Shown here: positions 30,176 through 40,511 of the stretch, piece after piece
Layout: each line of letters opens with the position of its first letter
Position numbering within the stretch: the stretch's first letter is position 1
NCBI RefSeq assembly: GCF_947172395.1
Contig: NC_069093.1
Coordinates: forward strand, 13,365,561-13,429,560
From: Bicyclus anynana
Taxonomy: Eukaryota; Arthropoda; Insecta; Lepidoptera; Nymphalidae
DNA length: 64,000 bases
Direction of reading: 5' to 3'
Translations under genes and position numbers: made by a program
Notes under the pieces: model-generated
Seen by the model: only the letters and a program-made list of their open reading frames with translations
The model's database searches: none
Told to the model about the DNA's origin: nothing

Positions 30176-30186
30176 TCAACTCTTTA

Positions 30187-30912
30187 TTCAGGACCTTCTT
30201 CACGAGCAGCCTCGTAGTCTTGCTTCATTCAGGACCTCCTTCACAAGCGGCGTTGTAGACTTGCTTCATTCAGGACCTTCTTCACGAGCAGCCTCGTAGT
30301 CTTGCTTCATTCAGGACCTCCTTCACAAGCGGCGTTGTAGACTTGCTTCATTCAGGACCTTCTTCACGAGCAGCCTCGTAGTCTTGCTTCATTCAGGACC
30401 TCCTTCACAAGCGGCGTTGTAGACTTGCTTCATTTAGGACCTTCTTCACGAGCAGCCTCGTAGTCTTGCTTCATTCAGGACCTCCTTCACAAGCGGCGTT
30501 GTAGACTTGCTTCATTCAGGACCTTCTTCACGAGCAGCCTCGTAGTCTTGCTTCATTCAGGACCTCCTTCACAAGCGGCGTTGTAGACTTGCTTCATTCA
30601 GGACCTTCTTCACGAGCAGCCTCGTAGTCTTGCTTCATTCAGGACCTCCTTCACAAGCGGCGTTGTAGACTTGCTTCATTCAGGACCTTCTTCACGAGCA
30701 GCCTCGTAGTCTTGCTTCATTCAGGACCTCCTTCACAAGCGGCGTTGTAGACTTGCTTCATTCAGGACCTTCTTCACGAGCAGCCTCGTAGTCTTGCTTC
30801 ATTCAGGACCTCCTTCACAAGCGGCGTTGTAAACTTGCTTCATTCAGGACCTTCTTCACGAGCAGCCTCGTAGTCTTGCTTCATTCAGGACCTCCTTCAC
30901 AAGCGGCGTTGT
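30187..30912. repeat. Satellite array: 41-bp subunits alternating A/B, 82-bp unit
   Basis: Nearly nine copies of an 82-bp unit. Each unit holds two 41-bp halves that both start TTCAGGACCT and end CTTGCTTCA: half A has CTTCACGAGCAGCCTCGTAG, half B has CCTTCACAAGCGGCGTTGTAG. Half starts are 30187, 30228, 30269 and so on with exact spacing. Copies are almost identical (a C-to-T at about 30434, a G-to-A near 30832), which implies recent homogenisation. It is a higher-order dimer arrangement; the two halves descend from one 41-bp sequence. Confidence 0.97.
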
Positions 30913-31204
30913 CGTCGGTTGATTTTTTTTATTAAAATTTTTATATTATTTGCTATTGAAAAAACCAATTCAAGGTTTCAAGTAATTATAATAGTCCGAA
31001 AAGAATATAACCTAGTCTCCCTTGGGAATTGTTCAAAACTATTCAAATTACGTTTTAGATAATTAGGCGGTGTATGTGCCATTTGCGTTTTTCCCATTAA
31101 TTACGGGACACCCTGTAGATACATATAAACCACTGAACTAACTATGAAGCCAAAAGTCATGTTCCTAGCTGGGACTGTAACACAAAAGCATTGGATAATA
31201 CTAA
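30913..31204. other. No gene; possible DNA-transposon end
   Basis: TTAATTACGGGACACCCTGTAG at 31096-31117 resembles, in reverse complement (CAGGGTGTCCCG), a terminal motif of some insect DNA transposons. No partner end was found. Confidence 0.3.
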
Positions 31205-31350
31205 ACTTAATTTAACACCAGCAGTTTCACCCACGTAATTCCCTTTCCCCTGGGTAACAGGAATAAAATATAGCTAATGTCACTCGCTGATAATGGAGCT
31301 CTATAATAGTGTAAGAATTTATTAAAATCAGTTTATTAGTTTGGTCGTGA
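31205..31350 (-). mobile_element. Diverged HEL-1-like fragment
   Basis: The minus strand carries decayed equivalents of AAATTCTTACACTATTATAG and GGGAATTACGTGGGTGAAAC. The ends are lost. Confidence 0.45.
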
Positions 31351-31634
31351 AAACTACATGTCAGTTACATTGGCGTATCTAGGATTATTTCCTGGGATGG
31401 GTCAGGGGTGGGTCTACATATCACTGAACAGAGTCGACACTCAATATAAAAAATTCGTTAGCAATATTTGTGGACGCAGATCTGTGCTCGGCTCGTCTTA
31501 TTTATTATTTTTTCTTTGTATCTATGGTAGGTATCAGAAAAAGTCTTAATATATTTTTTAAAATATTTCTTACTCATATTTAGGTTTTTCTTTATTAAAA
31601 AATATAATTGTTATTATATTTTTTAATAGTAATA
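31351..31634. other. No feature seen
   Basis: No supported gene or repeat. Confidence 0.35.
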
Positions 31635-31940
31635 GGCCGTGATAGCCCAGTGGATATGACATCTGCCTCCGATTCCGGAGGGTGTGGGTTCGTCCGGTCC
31701 CGGGCATGCACCTCCAACTTTTCAGTTGTGTGCAATTTAAGAAATTAAATATCACGTGTCTCAAACGGTGAAGGAAAACATCGTGAGGAAACCTGCATAC
31801 CAGAGAATTTTCTTAATTCTCTGCGTGTGTGCAGTCTGCCAATCCGCATTGGGCCAGCGTGGTGGATTAAAGCCTAAGCCCTCTCATTCTGAGAGGAGAC
31901 TCGAGCTCAGCAGTGAGCCGAATATGGGTTGATAACGAAT
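31635..31940 (+). mobile_element. SINE-B copy, full length
   Basis: The tRNA-like head GGCCGTGATAGCCCAGTGG gives the A box. The B box is damaged (GGTTCGTCCGGTCC, missing bases of GGTTCGAATCC). The body CAACTTTTCAGTTGTGTGC, GAAGGAAAACATCGTGAGG and CCAGCGTGGTGG follows, ending GAATATGGGTTGATAACGA. Confidence 0.9.
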
Positions 31941-32584
31941 TTGATATTTTGAATGATATTTTCTGTAAAATTATTAGCCGAAATACGGCATTTATCATAG
32001 AATTTCAAATCGGTAGCCCAGTATCCTAGGGTGGGCATTGGACTATTCTAGGGTGGGCCCGGCCCACCCGACCCACCCGCTTTAAACGCCTATGGTCAGT
32101 TAGGATATTTGATACGAATCTTAATAAGTCACCGCTTATGAATTATAAAGTAATTTAATTAATATCAATTTGGCACCGTCCTGCCTTTGCGTGCAAAAAT
32201 ATTAATCTTGTTGAAATTTTCGAATATTTGCTCCACCCGTGCAGCTGTCGGCCTTTAATTTCGGAATTTCATCTCGAATATCTGCGAAAGTGCTGCGGGA
32301 ATACAGTTCTTGCGCCTACAGGGATTCTCTGTAAGGAATGAAATGTAACCAGTTTCTTTGTAAATGACTGTAACAGATTATGATCACAGAAAACTCGCAG
32401 ATTTGTAAAGTTAACAAAACTTAGTAGTGAATTTCGCAGACGTTACTTTGCGTATATTTGTTACCGTTAGATTGTAAAATACGTTAGTTTTTATTCTCAC
32501 TCGCGATATTGTAATCTGTCGATATATTGTGAACTGAACATACTGATTACAATTTAACGTGTTATTTTTCGGTATATTATAATC
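31941..32584. other. No feature seen
   Basis: CCGGCCCACCCGACCCACCCGC at 32057-32078 is a GC-rich patch next to GGGTGGGC repeats. No gene is supported. Confidence 0.35.
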
Positions 32585-32913
32585 TTTTTTTTTTTATTCT
32601 TTACAGGTTAGTCCTTGACTACAATCTCACCTGATGGTAAGTGATGATGCAGTCTAAGATGGAACCGAGCTAACTTGTTAGGAGGAGGATGAAAATCCAC
32701 ACTCCTTTCGGTTTCTACACGGCATCGCACCGGAACGCTAAATCGCTTGGCGGTACGTCTTTTCCGGTAGGGTGGTAACTAGCCACGGCCGAAGCCCCCC
32801 ACCAGCCAGACCTGGACATTTTAAGAAAATCTCAATCTGCCCAGCCGGGGATCGAACCCAGGACCTCTGTCTTGTAAATCCACCGCGCATACCACTGCGC
32901 CACGGAGGCCGTC
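32585..32913 (-). mobile_element. SINE-A copy, full length
   Basis: Head, A box and B box as in the 28.9-kb copy, with very high similarity (a few substitutions such as CACTCCTTTC and CTTTTCCGG). It is probably among the younger insertions. Confidence 0.92.
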
Positions 32914-33039
32914 AAAAATATATCTGTTGAAGTGAAACCTTTAAATTGCCTCTAGACCATTTCCGTATGTAATATACACCCATAACCTGTGATAATCTAT
33001 AGAGAGATAAAGTTTGCGAGGTTGTAGGGGATAATCTCT

Positions 33040-33335
33040 GATCTGAACTAATTTTAAAAATTATTTTTCTAATAGCGAGCCATGTTATATGTGAGTGTAG
33101 TAGGCTATATTTTATCCCCGTATACTCGGAAGAAAAAAGAAAAAGAGGCAGACCAATTAGTAGATGGAAAGACGATCTGATTGCCTTTGAAGGAACATAC
33201 TGGACCCGATCAGCTATGAAAAGGACACAATGGAAGAGGAAGGAGGAGGCCTTTGCCCAGCAGTGGGATGAAATTTAACTACAAAGCATGTAATAAATAT
33301 TATGTAATTTAGATTGTAAAGGCTTAAATAAATAA
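33040..33335 (+). pseudogene. LINE 3' fragment, second RTE-like subfamily
   Basis: An open frame enters near 33129 and ends with TAA at 33276-33278. It encodes KRKRGRPISRWKDDL..., then ...WKRKEEAFAQQWDEI, the C-terminal signature of RTE-like polymerases, but of a different subfamily from the 1.6-kb and 41-kb pieces. It is followed by 50 bp of 3' UTR and a TAAA tail (33325-33340). The 33040-33125 part is HEL-like (TATTTTATCCCCGTATA), so the LINE piece may have landed in, or recombined with, a Helitron fragment. Confidence 0.75.
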
Positions 33336-33340
33336 ATAAA

Positions 33341-33856
33341 AAATAGTCGGAAGAACTGGATCAAGTAGAGGATAACATTTGTTTTACCAAAAGCGTTTAT
33401 TAAACATTTTTTTCTGTTCTCAGGTAAACAACCTTTTATCTGGCGGCTGTGAAGCAGTAAGTGAAATATAAGTAGGTGAACGGGTTTGGGTAAAGTGGAT
33501 CATGCATAATGAGATCTCGAATCTTTATGTCAGAAAACAACTGTGAATGTCTTTACGTAAACATTTTCTGATTTTTGATACTGATTGGCTGATTGGCTTT
33601 TTTTACGTTTTCTGCGGCGCTTGTGTTAATTTGGATGTCTTTTTAGGGTTATGTAGTCCACAAGGAACCCTTATAGTATCATAATGTCCGTCTGTCTGCG
33701 GTTTAGCGGAGAAACTATTTACGATTACTATTAAAAAGCTGTAAATTAGAATTGATGAGTCGCACCCGAAGCTAGAACATGCTCGGCTATTGATGAACCG
33801 TCCGTGTCCACATCCTATTAGAGTCGTTTCTACTACCTCTCATGCAATTAATTGAT
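33341..33856. other. No gene seen; possible old repeat debris
   Basis: GGAACCCTTATAGTATC followed by GTCCGTCTGTCTGCGG (33664-33703) looks like debris of a common insect transposon family. Nothing else is supported. Confidence 0.3.
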
Positions 33857-34126
33857 GTCAAAAAATCGGTTGTCTGTAAAGTCGGTTTACTGACGATAGT
33901 TGAACGTGACAACGTCATAAGAAAATAATGATGGAATGGTTGCATTTTTCAAAAGAAAATGTTCGTTTTTCTAAAATACTGATTAATAATCTTCATAGAC
34001 CAGAATATACTTTATTTCTTGTAGAAAAAGTTGGCAATCCTAGAGCGAGGGAACGACGCATGACGTCATCTTTTTTCGAGTGTTCAACCGGTTCCATCGA
34101 ATTATAAGACGTTGTCACGTCAAAAC
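33857..34126. mobile_element. MITE-2 copy (carries TGACGTCA)
   Basis: Best copy of the family. TTGAACGTGACAACGTCATAA (33899-33919) is nearly the reverse complement of the right end TTATAAGACGTTGTCACGTCAA. TGACGTCA is at 34061-34068. Confidence 0.7.
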
Positions 34127-34417
34127 GTTATTGCGTATAAACATTAAATATAACTTAATCCAGCAACTGGTTAGTTTTCCACAGTTTATGTCGACTCTAA
34201 CAACTAGTTTAACAAGGAAAGGGGAAGGAGGTAATAGTTAATTTCCTTTGATTTCACGGTTATTACCACTGATGATGATCTTGGTTGGTTAATACTCACA
34301 TACATCACAGATAGTTACATTAACGTCTGAGTTAATTAAACGCTTTGAATATTAAGTTTTGTATGTTAAGCTTTAGTTAAGGTGGGTTGAAACACGATGT
34401 CATATTATAGCATCCAT
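34127..34417. other. No feature seen
   Basis: No supported gene or repeat. Confidence 0.35.
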
Positions 34418-34430
34418 AACCACAAATATA

Positions 34431-34743
34431 GTGAGCTGTGATAGCCCAGTGGATACGACCTCTGCCTCTGATTCTGGAGGGTATGGGTTCGAATCCGGTC
34501 GAGGGCATGCACCTCCAACATTTCAGTTGTGTGCATTTTAAGAAATTAAATATCACGTGTCTCAAACGGTGAAGGAAAACATCGTGAGAAAACCTGCATA
34601 CCAGAGAATTTTCCTAATTCTCTGCGTGTGTGAAGTCTGCCAATCAGCATTGGGCCAGCGTGGTGGACTACTGGCCTAACCCCTCTCATTCCAAGAGGAG
34701 ACTTGAGCTCAGCAGTGAGCCGAATATAGGTTGATAACGAACG
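34431..34743 (+). mobile_element. SINE-B copy, full length with target duplication (reference copy)
   Basis: A 313-bp body is flanked by AACCACAAATATA (34418-34430) and AACCCCAAATATA (34744-34756), 12 of 13 bases equal. The head GTGATAGCCCAGTGG and GGTTCGAATCC are A and B boxes for RNA polymerase III. The tail is GGTTGATAACGAACG. The 126-codon minus ORF that overlaps it is not a gene. Confidence 0.93.
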
Positions 34744-34984
34744 AACCCCAAATATATTATAAGCAGTAGAATTTGTTGCTAATGTATTACTACCTCGAAT
34801 GGAGAGTTTCTTAGTATCAGCCCGGAGATTGTAAGTCAATTGTGTCAGCCTTATGCCTTGGAGAACACAATAACACAAACAAACACAACACAAATACACA
34901 TACAAAAACACTAACAAACACAACATAATATGGTAGTCATAAGAGACATGAAAATGTTTATTAGAATTATTTAAAAGTTTAGAT

Positions 34985-35070
34985 TTTAGAGCCTCAATAG
35001 CTCCATGGAAAAGGGGTCGGACTCTACACAGTCAGGTCATGGGTTCTATCCACGCCCATGAGAATAATTG
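34985..35070 (+). repeat. tRNA-like SINE head
   Basis: GCCTCAATAGCTCCATGGAA begins a tRNA-like segment with B box GGTTCTATCC at 35041-35050. The acceptor stem does not close. It is a third SINE type, not a functional tRNA. Confidence 0.5.
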
Positions 35071-35335
35071 GTGTTAGTTATTGAATAATCTTTATCTTAA
35101 TTCAAAAATGGAACTGACTTCAAACACGTATTTCAGTTATTTTGATTTTAAAACAAAATTACTATCAAACAGATTGTCATGAAAATGGTGACAATCTGAA
35201 AGTATACTCATTCAAACAAAAAATAATTTTCAAAATCAGTTAATAAATGACGAAGTTATGAGGTAGCAAACATTATAAAAAAAACATACAAGTCGAATTG
35301 AAAACCTTATCTTTTTTAAGTCTGTTGGAAAAGAT

Positions 35336-35555
35336 AAACGGTTGTCTGTAAAGTCAGTTTACTGACGATAGTTGAGCGTGACAACCTTAGGAAATACGGA
35401 TGGAGTGGTTGCATTTATCAAAAGAAAGAGCGAGATATACTTTTTTCTTGTACAAAAAGTTGGCAACCCTAGAGCGAGGGAACGACGCATGACGTCATCT
35501 TTTTCGAGTTTGCATCTGGCTTTATCGGATTATAAGACGTTGTCACGTCAAAATA
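35336..35555. mobile_element. MITE-2 copy, shortened
   Basis: Same order of landmarks as the 33.9-kb copy with an internal deletion of about 50 bp. TGACGTCA is at 35490-35497. The 112-codon ORF across it is incidental. Confidence 0.65.
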
Positions 35556-36117
35556 ACATTTTTTTTAATAACTTCATCACGAAAGCTAGTTGGTATTCAT
35601 ACATTTTCTTTGGTCTGACAAAAACTCGTTTATCGCGTAAGGCAATAAAAACCCTGGCACCGCGAGCCGTATTCGGAAGTCATTCCTTCTGCGGTGTGCG
35701 GTCCCACTGAACGCGGTGCGCTCACATTCTGCGGTCGCGGTGCCGACTTGCTGAACTTCGCACGACGATTTTATTAGTGCCTATGTACACTTGAGACAGC
35801 TGGCCTAGACCTGGTATTCACTATTTTAGACTTTATTATCAACCTATTAAAATAAACATCAAAATTGGCCATGGAGTCGCAGTGCCACAAAATTTCACCG
35901 AATCATTTCACTGCGGCTAGTTGCTTCGACTGGTGACAGAAGGGCTGGCTCATTTTTTGCGCAAAGGATCAGCCTGGCTGTCCAGCGTAGGAATGCAGTC
36001 AGTATTCTTGCCAGTTATTAGGATAAGTTAGCTTAAGTTCCTTATTGTATTCTTTCTCAATAAAAAAAATAGTATTAAAAACATTTTTATAATTTTGAAT
36101 TTTTGCTTGTATTTTTT
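35556..36117. other. No gene seen; GC-rich repeats
   Basis: 35650-35765 is GC-rich with repeated TGCGGT/GCGGTG motifs. 35818-35865 is a copy of the repeat at 36118. Confidence 0.35.
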
Positions 36118-36245
36118 TATTATGGTCTTTATTATCAACCCATCAAAATTAAAAACAAATTTATTGACAAAATGTCATCTACATACAAATTACAAATGTC
36201 ATCCGTTGCTTACGGTGGATATCATATAGTATGTGGATGACACTT
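36118..36245. repeat. Dispersed repeat shared with 35818 and 57905
   Basis: GGTCTTTATTATCAACCCAT, TTGACAAAATGTCAT and, in opposite relative orientation, GTGGATATCATATAG parts are shared with 57905-58013. Rearranged MITE-like pieces are likely. Confidence 0.5.
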
Positions 36246-36588
36246 TGTTGTCCACTTCTTAAATAAATGAATTTTGAACTTCAATAGCTTGATAATATAG
36301 ACCATAATAGTAAATAGGCCAGCAGTATCAAATGCAACTATTTGTCTTCGATGTACACCGCCTCTTTTGCAAAGCATTGAACGAACGCGGAAGCCTCCGT
36401 GTAAGGAACGAACCATCTCTTTCATGGTTTATACAATCGTCCGGGATAATAAGGCATTATGCGGTACATCATTACATCGGACTGTCTTACTCGGGCGAGT
36501 AAGTTTTTGCATTACCGGTAACATCTCGTTTGGAATACATATGAGGTGAAATATCTTGGTGGATACTTCTATCACTTGTCTAGCCCTA
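36246..36588. other. No feature seen
   Basis: No supported feature. Confidence 0.35.
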
Positions 36589-37227
36589 TAGACGCATCAC
36601 ATTTCTTCTAAGTGTGTCATCATTATCAACCCATATACTGCTGAGCTCGAATCGCCTCTCAGAAAGAGAGGGGTTAGGCCAATTTTAGTCCACCACGCTG
36701 GCCCAATGCGGATTGGCAAACTACACACACGCAGAGAATTAAGAAAATTTTCTGGTATGCAGGTTTCCTCACGATGTTTTTCCTTCACCGTTTGAGACAC
36801 GTGATATTTGTTTTCTAAAAACACAACTGAAAAGTTGGGAGGTGCATGCCCCGGACCGGTTCGAACACCTTCCGGAATTGGAGGCAGAGCTCATATCCAC
36901 TGGGCTATAACGGCTCTAAGTGTACGTTTGTTCTTCTTTCACGCCACAACAGAGCCAATTTACTCAATTATACTCATAGAACTATTCACCCATATCTCAG
37001 GAGGAAAATTTCATTTCATGCGAAATTTTCTTATAAATATTTGGTTTAAAGCAATTATATTTCAATACTGTTTTTAATTATTATTTTTAATTGAAATAAA
37101 GGGATGTAAATAATTCAAATATTATTTATTTGTATAAATAAGACGCTGCATTTCTCTCGGCTCGACTCGGCATCGAAGGCTGTCATAAATATGGGAGTTT
37201 AAACCACATATCTTTTCAACTCTACGC
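36589..37227 (+). repeat. Duplicated segment, copy 1 (interrupted by SINE-B)
   Basis: 36589-36615 plus 36916-37227 align with 39138-39492. Shared landmarks are CTTCTAAGTGTG, TCTTTCACGCCACAA, ATATCTCAGGAGGAAAATTT, ATACTGTTTTTAATTATTAT and GTATAAATAAGACGCTGC. The SINE-B insertion is absent from the other copy. Confidence 0.8.
36616..36914 (-). mobile_element. SINE-B copy with target duplication and known empty site
   Basis: Full SINE-B on the minus strand, flanked by TCTAAGTGT at 36607-36615 and 36915-36923. The uninterrupted sequence stands at 39159-39167 in the duplicate. The B box is intact apart from a small change (GGTTCGAACACC as read on the plus strand). Confidence 0.92.
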
Positions 37228-38362
37228 CGCTATTTATAAATTGTAGACGAAATCTTGCGTGGAACATAAAATCTTTTTAAGCACACAATAGGCATCATAA
37301 CTTCATAAGCGTTTTATGAATATGTTGGAAAACGTCGGAATGTCAATAGACACTAATACCGGCTAATAGAGCTGCATTATTCGCCTCGACGTGCGATGAA
37401 GAAAATTGACAACGATCTTTGTCGCCTTTGTCAGGGTCGCGACCCGCGAACAAACTATTTTCACAGTTTATCAACTGTACAGTTGGGGCGGAAGTATTAT
37501 AGAAGACTTTGTCGAGAGACCGCCATTATCTAACGACTAGTGAGTCTTCTTCTTCCTAGCGTGGTCCCACTATGTTTCCGCGTCCGCATGGGTCCGCTTT
37601 CCGGCATAATTTCGCCCACTTTGCCCGATCTTGGGCATACGACAAACGTACCATTCCTTTGCTTTGCTTACTTCCACCGCCAAGAAGCTCCGCTGTTTTC
37701 CGGTTTGAATAGAATTATTACAAAAATATGTAGGACAGCTTGTACCTACGTGGACCTATTTTGTAAATTGACGTTCTGGAATACTACGTCTGTGAATTCT
37801 AGAGTTTAGTACTTAATATAGTAAATTTACAAAACTACGAGATAATTATTAGAATATTTGATGATATATTTTTATACAGTAAATCTATACATCTATACAT
37901 ATAAAATAAGTGCAATAATATTTTTTTCGGCTGATTATTCAGTAATATTCAACCAGTATGACAAGTCAAATATGACTCAAACACAATAACGTCCTAATGA
38001 AGGGTAATTTATTTATTTATTTAATACAAAATGACCTGACTGTATGCTTGCTAAACAGTGACACTATGAAAAGGTTCTTTACCACGTTTACGAGGCGAGA
38101 TCGAATAGAAACGTTTTCTATCAGAGCCAGGCGTTCGGAGATCACTTTCATTATTATTTACGGCGTCGCGAGTGACTATAAAATACCCAGCGTTGAGCGC
38201 GGTGATACAAACCAAATGAGCAGTTGAGTACTTCTCTACTTTGTAGGCTATGTTTTATTACCTGCCTACGGCAACACTAAATTGATGAAAAAATACAAAA
38301 CTTGTTTTATAGTACAAAAGTGCTTGTAAACTAAGCGTACTTGAAGTTGGCTTACTTTGCAA
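37228..38362. other. No gene seen; one possible old repeat
   Basis: 37539-37650 (CTTCTTCCTAGCGTGGTCCC, CGCGTCCGCATGGGTCCGC) resembles a common lepidopteran dispersed repeat. The 89-codon ORF through it is incidental. Nothing else is supported. Confidence 0.3.
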
Positions 38363-38400
38363 GTACCAATTTTTACACATATAAAGGTAAAAATTGGTAC
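38363..38400. repeat. Perfect inverted repeat, 14-bp arms
   Basis: GTACCAATTTTTAC and GTAAAAATTGGTAC with a 10-base loop. Confidence 0.85.
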
Positions 38401-38544
38401 ACAGAATTAAATACTAAAAATAATGTAATAAAATATTATATACCCTAAAGGGTTAAAAAGGGGTTGAAGTTTTTAATATAAATCGTGCATGTTTAAGTTG
38501 GTTGTTTGTTTATTTATAAAAAAAAACGCAAAAATATATAGAAG

Positions 38545-38580
38545 GGGTGGTATCTTCACGCGGGCGAAGTCGCGGGCGTA
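38545..38580 (+). mobile_element. HEL-2 3' remnant
   Basis: TCACGCGGGCGAAGTCGCGGGCG is the hairpin region of HEL-2. CTAG is lost. Confidence 0.45.
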
Positions 38581-38585
38581 GTGAG

Positions 38586-38720
38586 TACCCTCGTAACTTT
38601 AATTTCAAGTTTTCGAGTATTATTAGCACCATTAGATTAAATTAAATTATGTCATATTCCTGACTTTTCAAAAATGCTTGTAAACTTAGCCTAATTGCAA
38701 TAAATGAATTTTGAATTTAT
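38586..38720 (+). mobile_element. LINE 3'-end repeat (family L3)
   Basis: ACCCTCGTAACTTTAATTTC, TTTTCGAGTATTATT and GCTTGTAAACTTAGCC...AATAAATGAATTTTGA are shared with 61121-61308 and 63722-63872. The AATAAATGAATTTTGA end suggests a polyadenylated LINE 3' UTR. Confidence 0.6.
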
Positions 38721-38929
38721 AAATATGAGTGGTTTTTGTTTGTTTTGAAGAAGGAAAATTGTAAGTATAATGATGGATAAAATTAATAAGACCTCAGGAC
38801 CATATTCTTATTAAACATAATCTGAGATCACGTTATGAAGAAGATTTGTAAGGATGGTGATGATGATAAATAAAAGGATAAAAGAAAGACGAAGACCAAG
38901 GGTAAGACCTCAGAATCTTACTCTTAAAC
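38721..38929. other. No feature seen
   Basis: ATGATGATAAATAAAAGGAT precedes AAAGACGAAGACCAAGGGTAAG, faintly like a decayed RTE-type C-terminus; not enough to call. Confidence 0.25.
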
Positions 38930-39010
38930 ACTCTTAAACACTATTAACCATTATAACGTGTGTCGCATTGTTTCGTCTCCCGACAGTCACGGGAAGGGGA
39001 GAGGGGGAAT
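38930..39010 (+). repeat. Local direct repeat, copy 1
   Basis: AAACACTATTAACCATTATAACG...TTTCGTCTCCCGACAG is repeated at 39500-39583 with few differences, about 570 bp downstream. Confidence 0.8.
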
Positions 39011-39100
39011 ATGGGTTGATAATGATGAATGATGATGATTATGACTTCTATTAGTAGCTTAGCCCTGTAAACTATATTTTTCAAAAATATTTTTAAAAAA

Positions 39101-39139
39101 ATATCGGGTGGAATGACAATATTTTTCAAATAATTTACT
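39101..39139 (+). repeat. 39-bp exact repeat, copy 1
   Basis: ATATCGGGTGGAATGACAAT and the following 19 bases recur without change at 40911-40949. Confidence 0.9.
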
Positions 39140-39492
39140 ATAGGCGCATGAAATAACTTCTAAGTGTGTGTTTGTTATTCTTTCACGCCACAAATACAGA
39201 TCCAATTTGGCTAAAATTTGGAATGGAAATAGGTTATACTCATAAAACTATTTACCCATACATATCTCAGGAGGAAAATTTAATTTCATGCACAATTTCA
39301 CGCGAAATTTTCTTATACATTTTTAGTTAATAGCAATTATATTTTAATACTGTTTTTAATTATTATTTATATTTAAAAAAGAGATGTAAATAATTTAAAT
39401 CTTATTTATATATATGTATAAATAAGACGCTGCCTGGCGTCGTAGGCTATCATAAATACGGGAGTTTTAACCACAAACTTTTTAACTCTACA
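39138..39492 (+). repeat. Duplicated segment, copy 2
   Basis: Uninterrupted partner of 36589-37227. It contains a HEL-2-like stretch (TTTGGAATGGAAATAGG) that is shortened in copy 1. Confidence 0.8.
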
Positions 39493-39499
39493 CTGCTTT

Positions 39500-39583
39500 T
39501 AAACACTCTTCAACACTATTAACCATTATAACGTGTGTCGCAATGTTTCGTCTCCCGACAGTTACGGGGAGGGTGGAGGGGGA
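39500..39583 (+). repeat. Local direct repeat, copy 2
   Basis: Partner of 38930-39010. Confidence 0.8.
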
Positions 39584-39752
39584 GTGAGAGCTGTATGTAC
39601 AATTAATTGGGAGTCACCGCTATCGGGATCTTGACCGCTGCAAATAGCCAATTTACAGCGCGAGGCGAGAAAACACGCGTTTTATGCAGAACACGATACT
39701 CGATTGTCGGAATTTCGACTCTGTTATATGTTAATTATTTTTATCCACCCAA

Positions 39753-39935
39753 TCTATACTATAATATTATAAAGCAGAAGAGTTGAACGCGCTAATCTCA
39801 GGAACTACTGGTCCGATTTGAAAAATTATTTTAGTGTTAAATAGCCCAATTATCAAGGGAAGGGGCTATAGGCTATATCTCCGTATTCTTACGGGTAAGG
39901 GAACCACGCGGGTGAAACCGCGCGGCGTCAGCTAG
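39753..39935 (+). mobile_element. HEL-1 copy (Helitron-like), complete ends
   Basis: A|TCTATACTATAATATTATAAA at the left; CGCGGGTGAAACCGCG hairpin, then GGCGTCAGCTAG|T. The internal GTTT tract has been lost. Confidence 0.92.
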
Positions 39936-40276
39936 TTTATATATAAAGTAAGACTATTCAATTCTAGAATTTTAAAAAAATATTAGAACTAACGTTGCAT
40001 ATGGAGAGTTCAAAAAAAGTACAATGGGAATGACTTTAGCTGGACAGGTAAAAAAAATATTGAATTATTGTTTTTTAGTATTTAATACTGTGTACTGTGT
40101 GGTTAGGCTTATTATATTAAAAATAAATATAATAATTATTAATATTATGTACCTAATTAGACTTATACTTATTCGTATGTACACTTATTATTACTTTTAT
40201 ATACTTAATCCGAATTCTGTTTTTTTTATTACCAAAAGTCGTTAGATAATATTTCTTACATCCTAAGTTGCTTAGT
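39936..40276. other. No feature seen
   Basis: Very AT-rich; no gene or repeat supported. Confidence 0.35.
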
Positions 40277-40288
40277 ATAAAGTAAAGA

Positions 40289-40499
40289 AATTTTAAGTAA
40301 TAAAATATCACGTGTCTCAAATGGTGAAGGAAAAACATCGTGAGGAAAACCTGAGAATTTTCTTAATTCTCTACGTGTTGAAGTCTGCCAATCCGCATTG
40401 GGTCAGCGTGGTGGACTATTGGCCTAACCTCTCTCATTCTGAGAGGAGACTCGAGCTCAGCAGTGAGCTGAATATGGGTTAATAATGAATGAATGATGA
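40289..40499 (+). mobile_element. SINE-B copy, 5'-truncated, with target duplication
   Basis: Flanked by ATAAAGTAAAGA at 40277-40288 and 40500-40511 (12 of 12). The first half of SINE-B, including the tRNA head, is missing. That shows truncation at insertion, as expected for target-primed reverse transcription. The tail is GGGTTAATAATGAATGAATGATGA. Confidence 0.93.
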
Positions 40500-40511
40500 A
40501 TAAAGTAAAGA

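Noticed and set aside
30187..30912. Regular repeats with regular spacing, CRISPR-like at first sight
   Set aside because: There are no unique spacers; the two 41-bp halves simply alternate, and the sequence is clearly eukaryotic. It is a satellite.
31096..31117. Mariner-type transposon end (CAGGGTGTCCCG in reverse complement)
   Set aside because: No inverted partner or transposase fragment was found nearby; left as a note only.
34546..34926. 126-codon minus-strand ORF
   Set aside because: Most of it is SINE-B read in reverse; the rest has no domain.
35372..35710. 112-codon ORF
   Set aside because: It starts inside MITE-2 and shows no domain.
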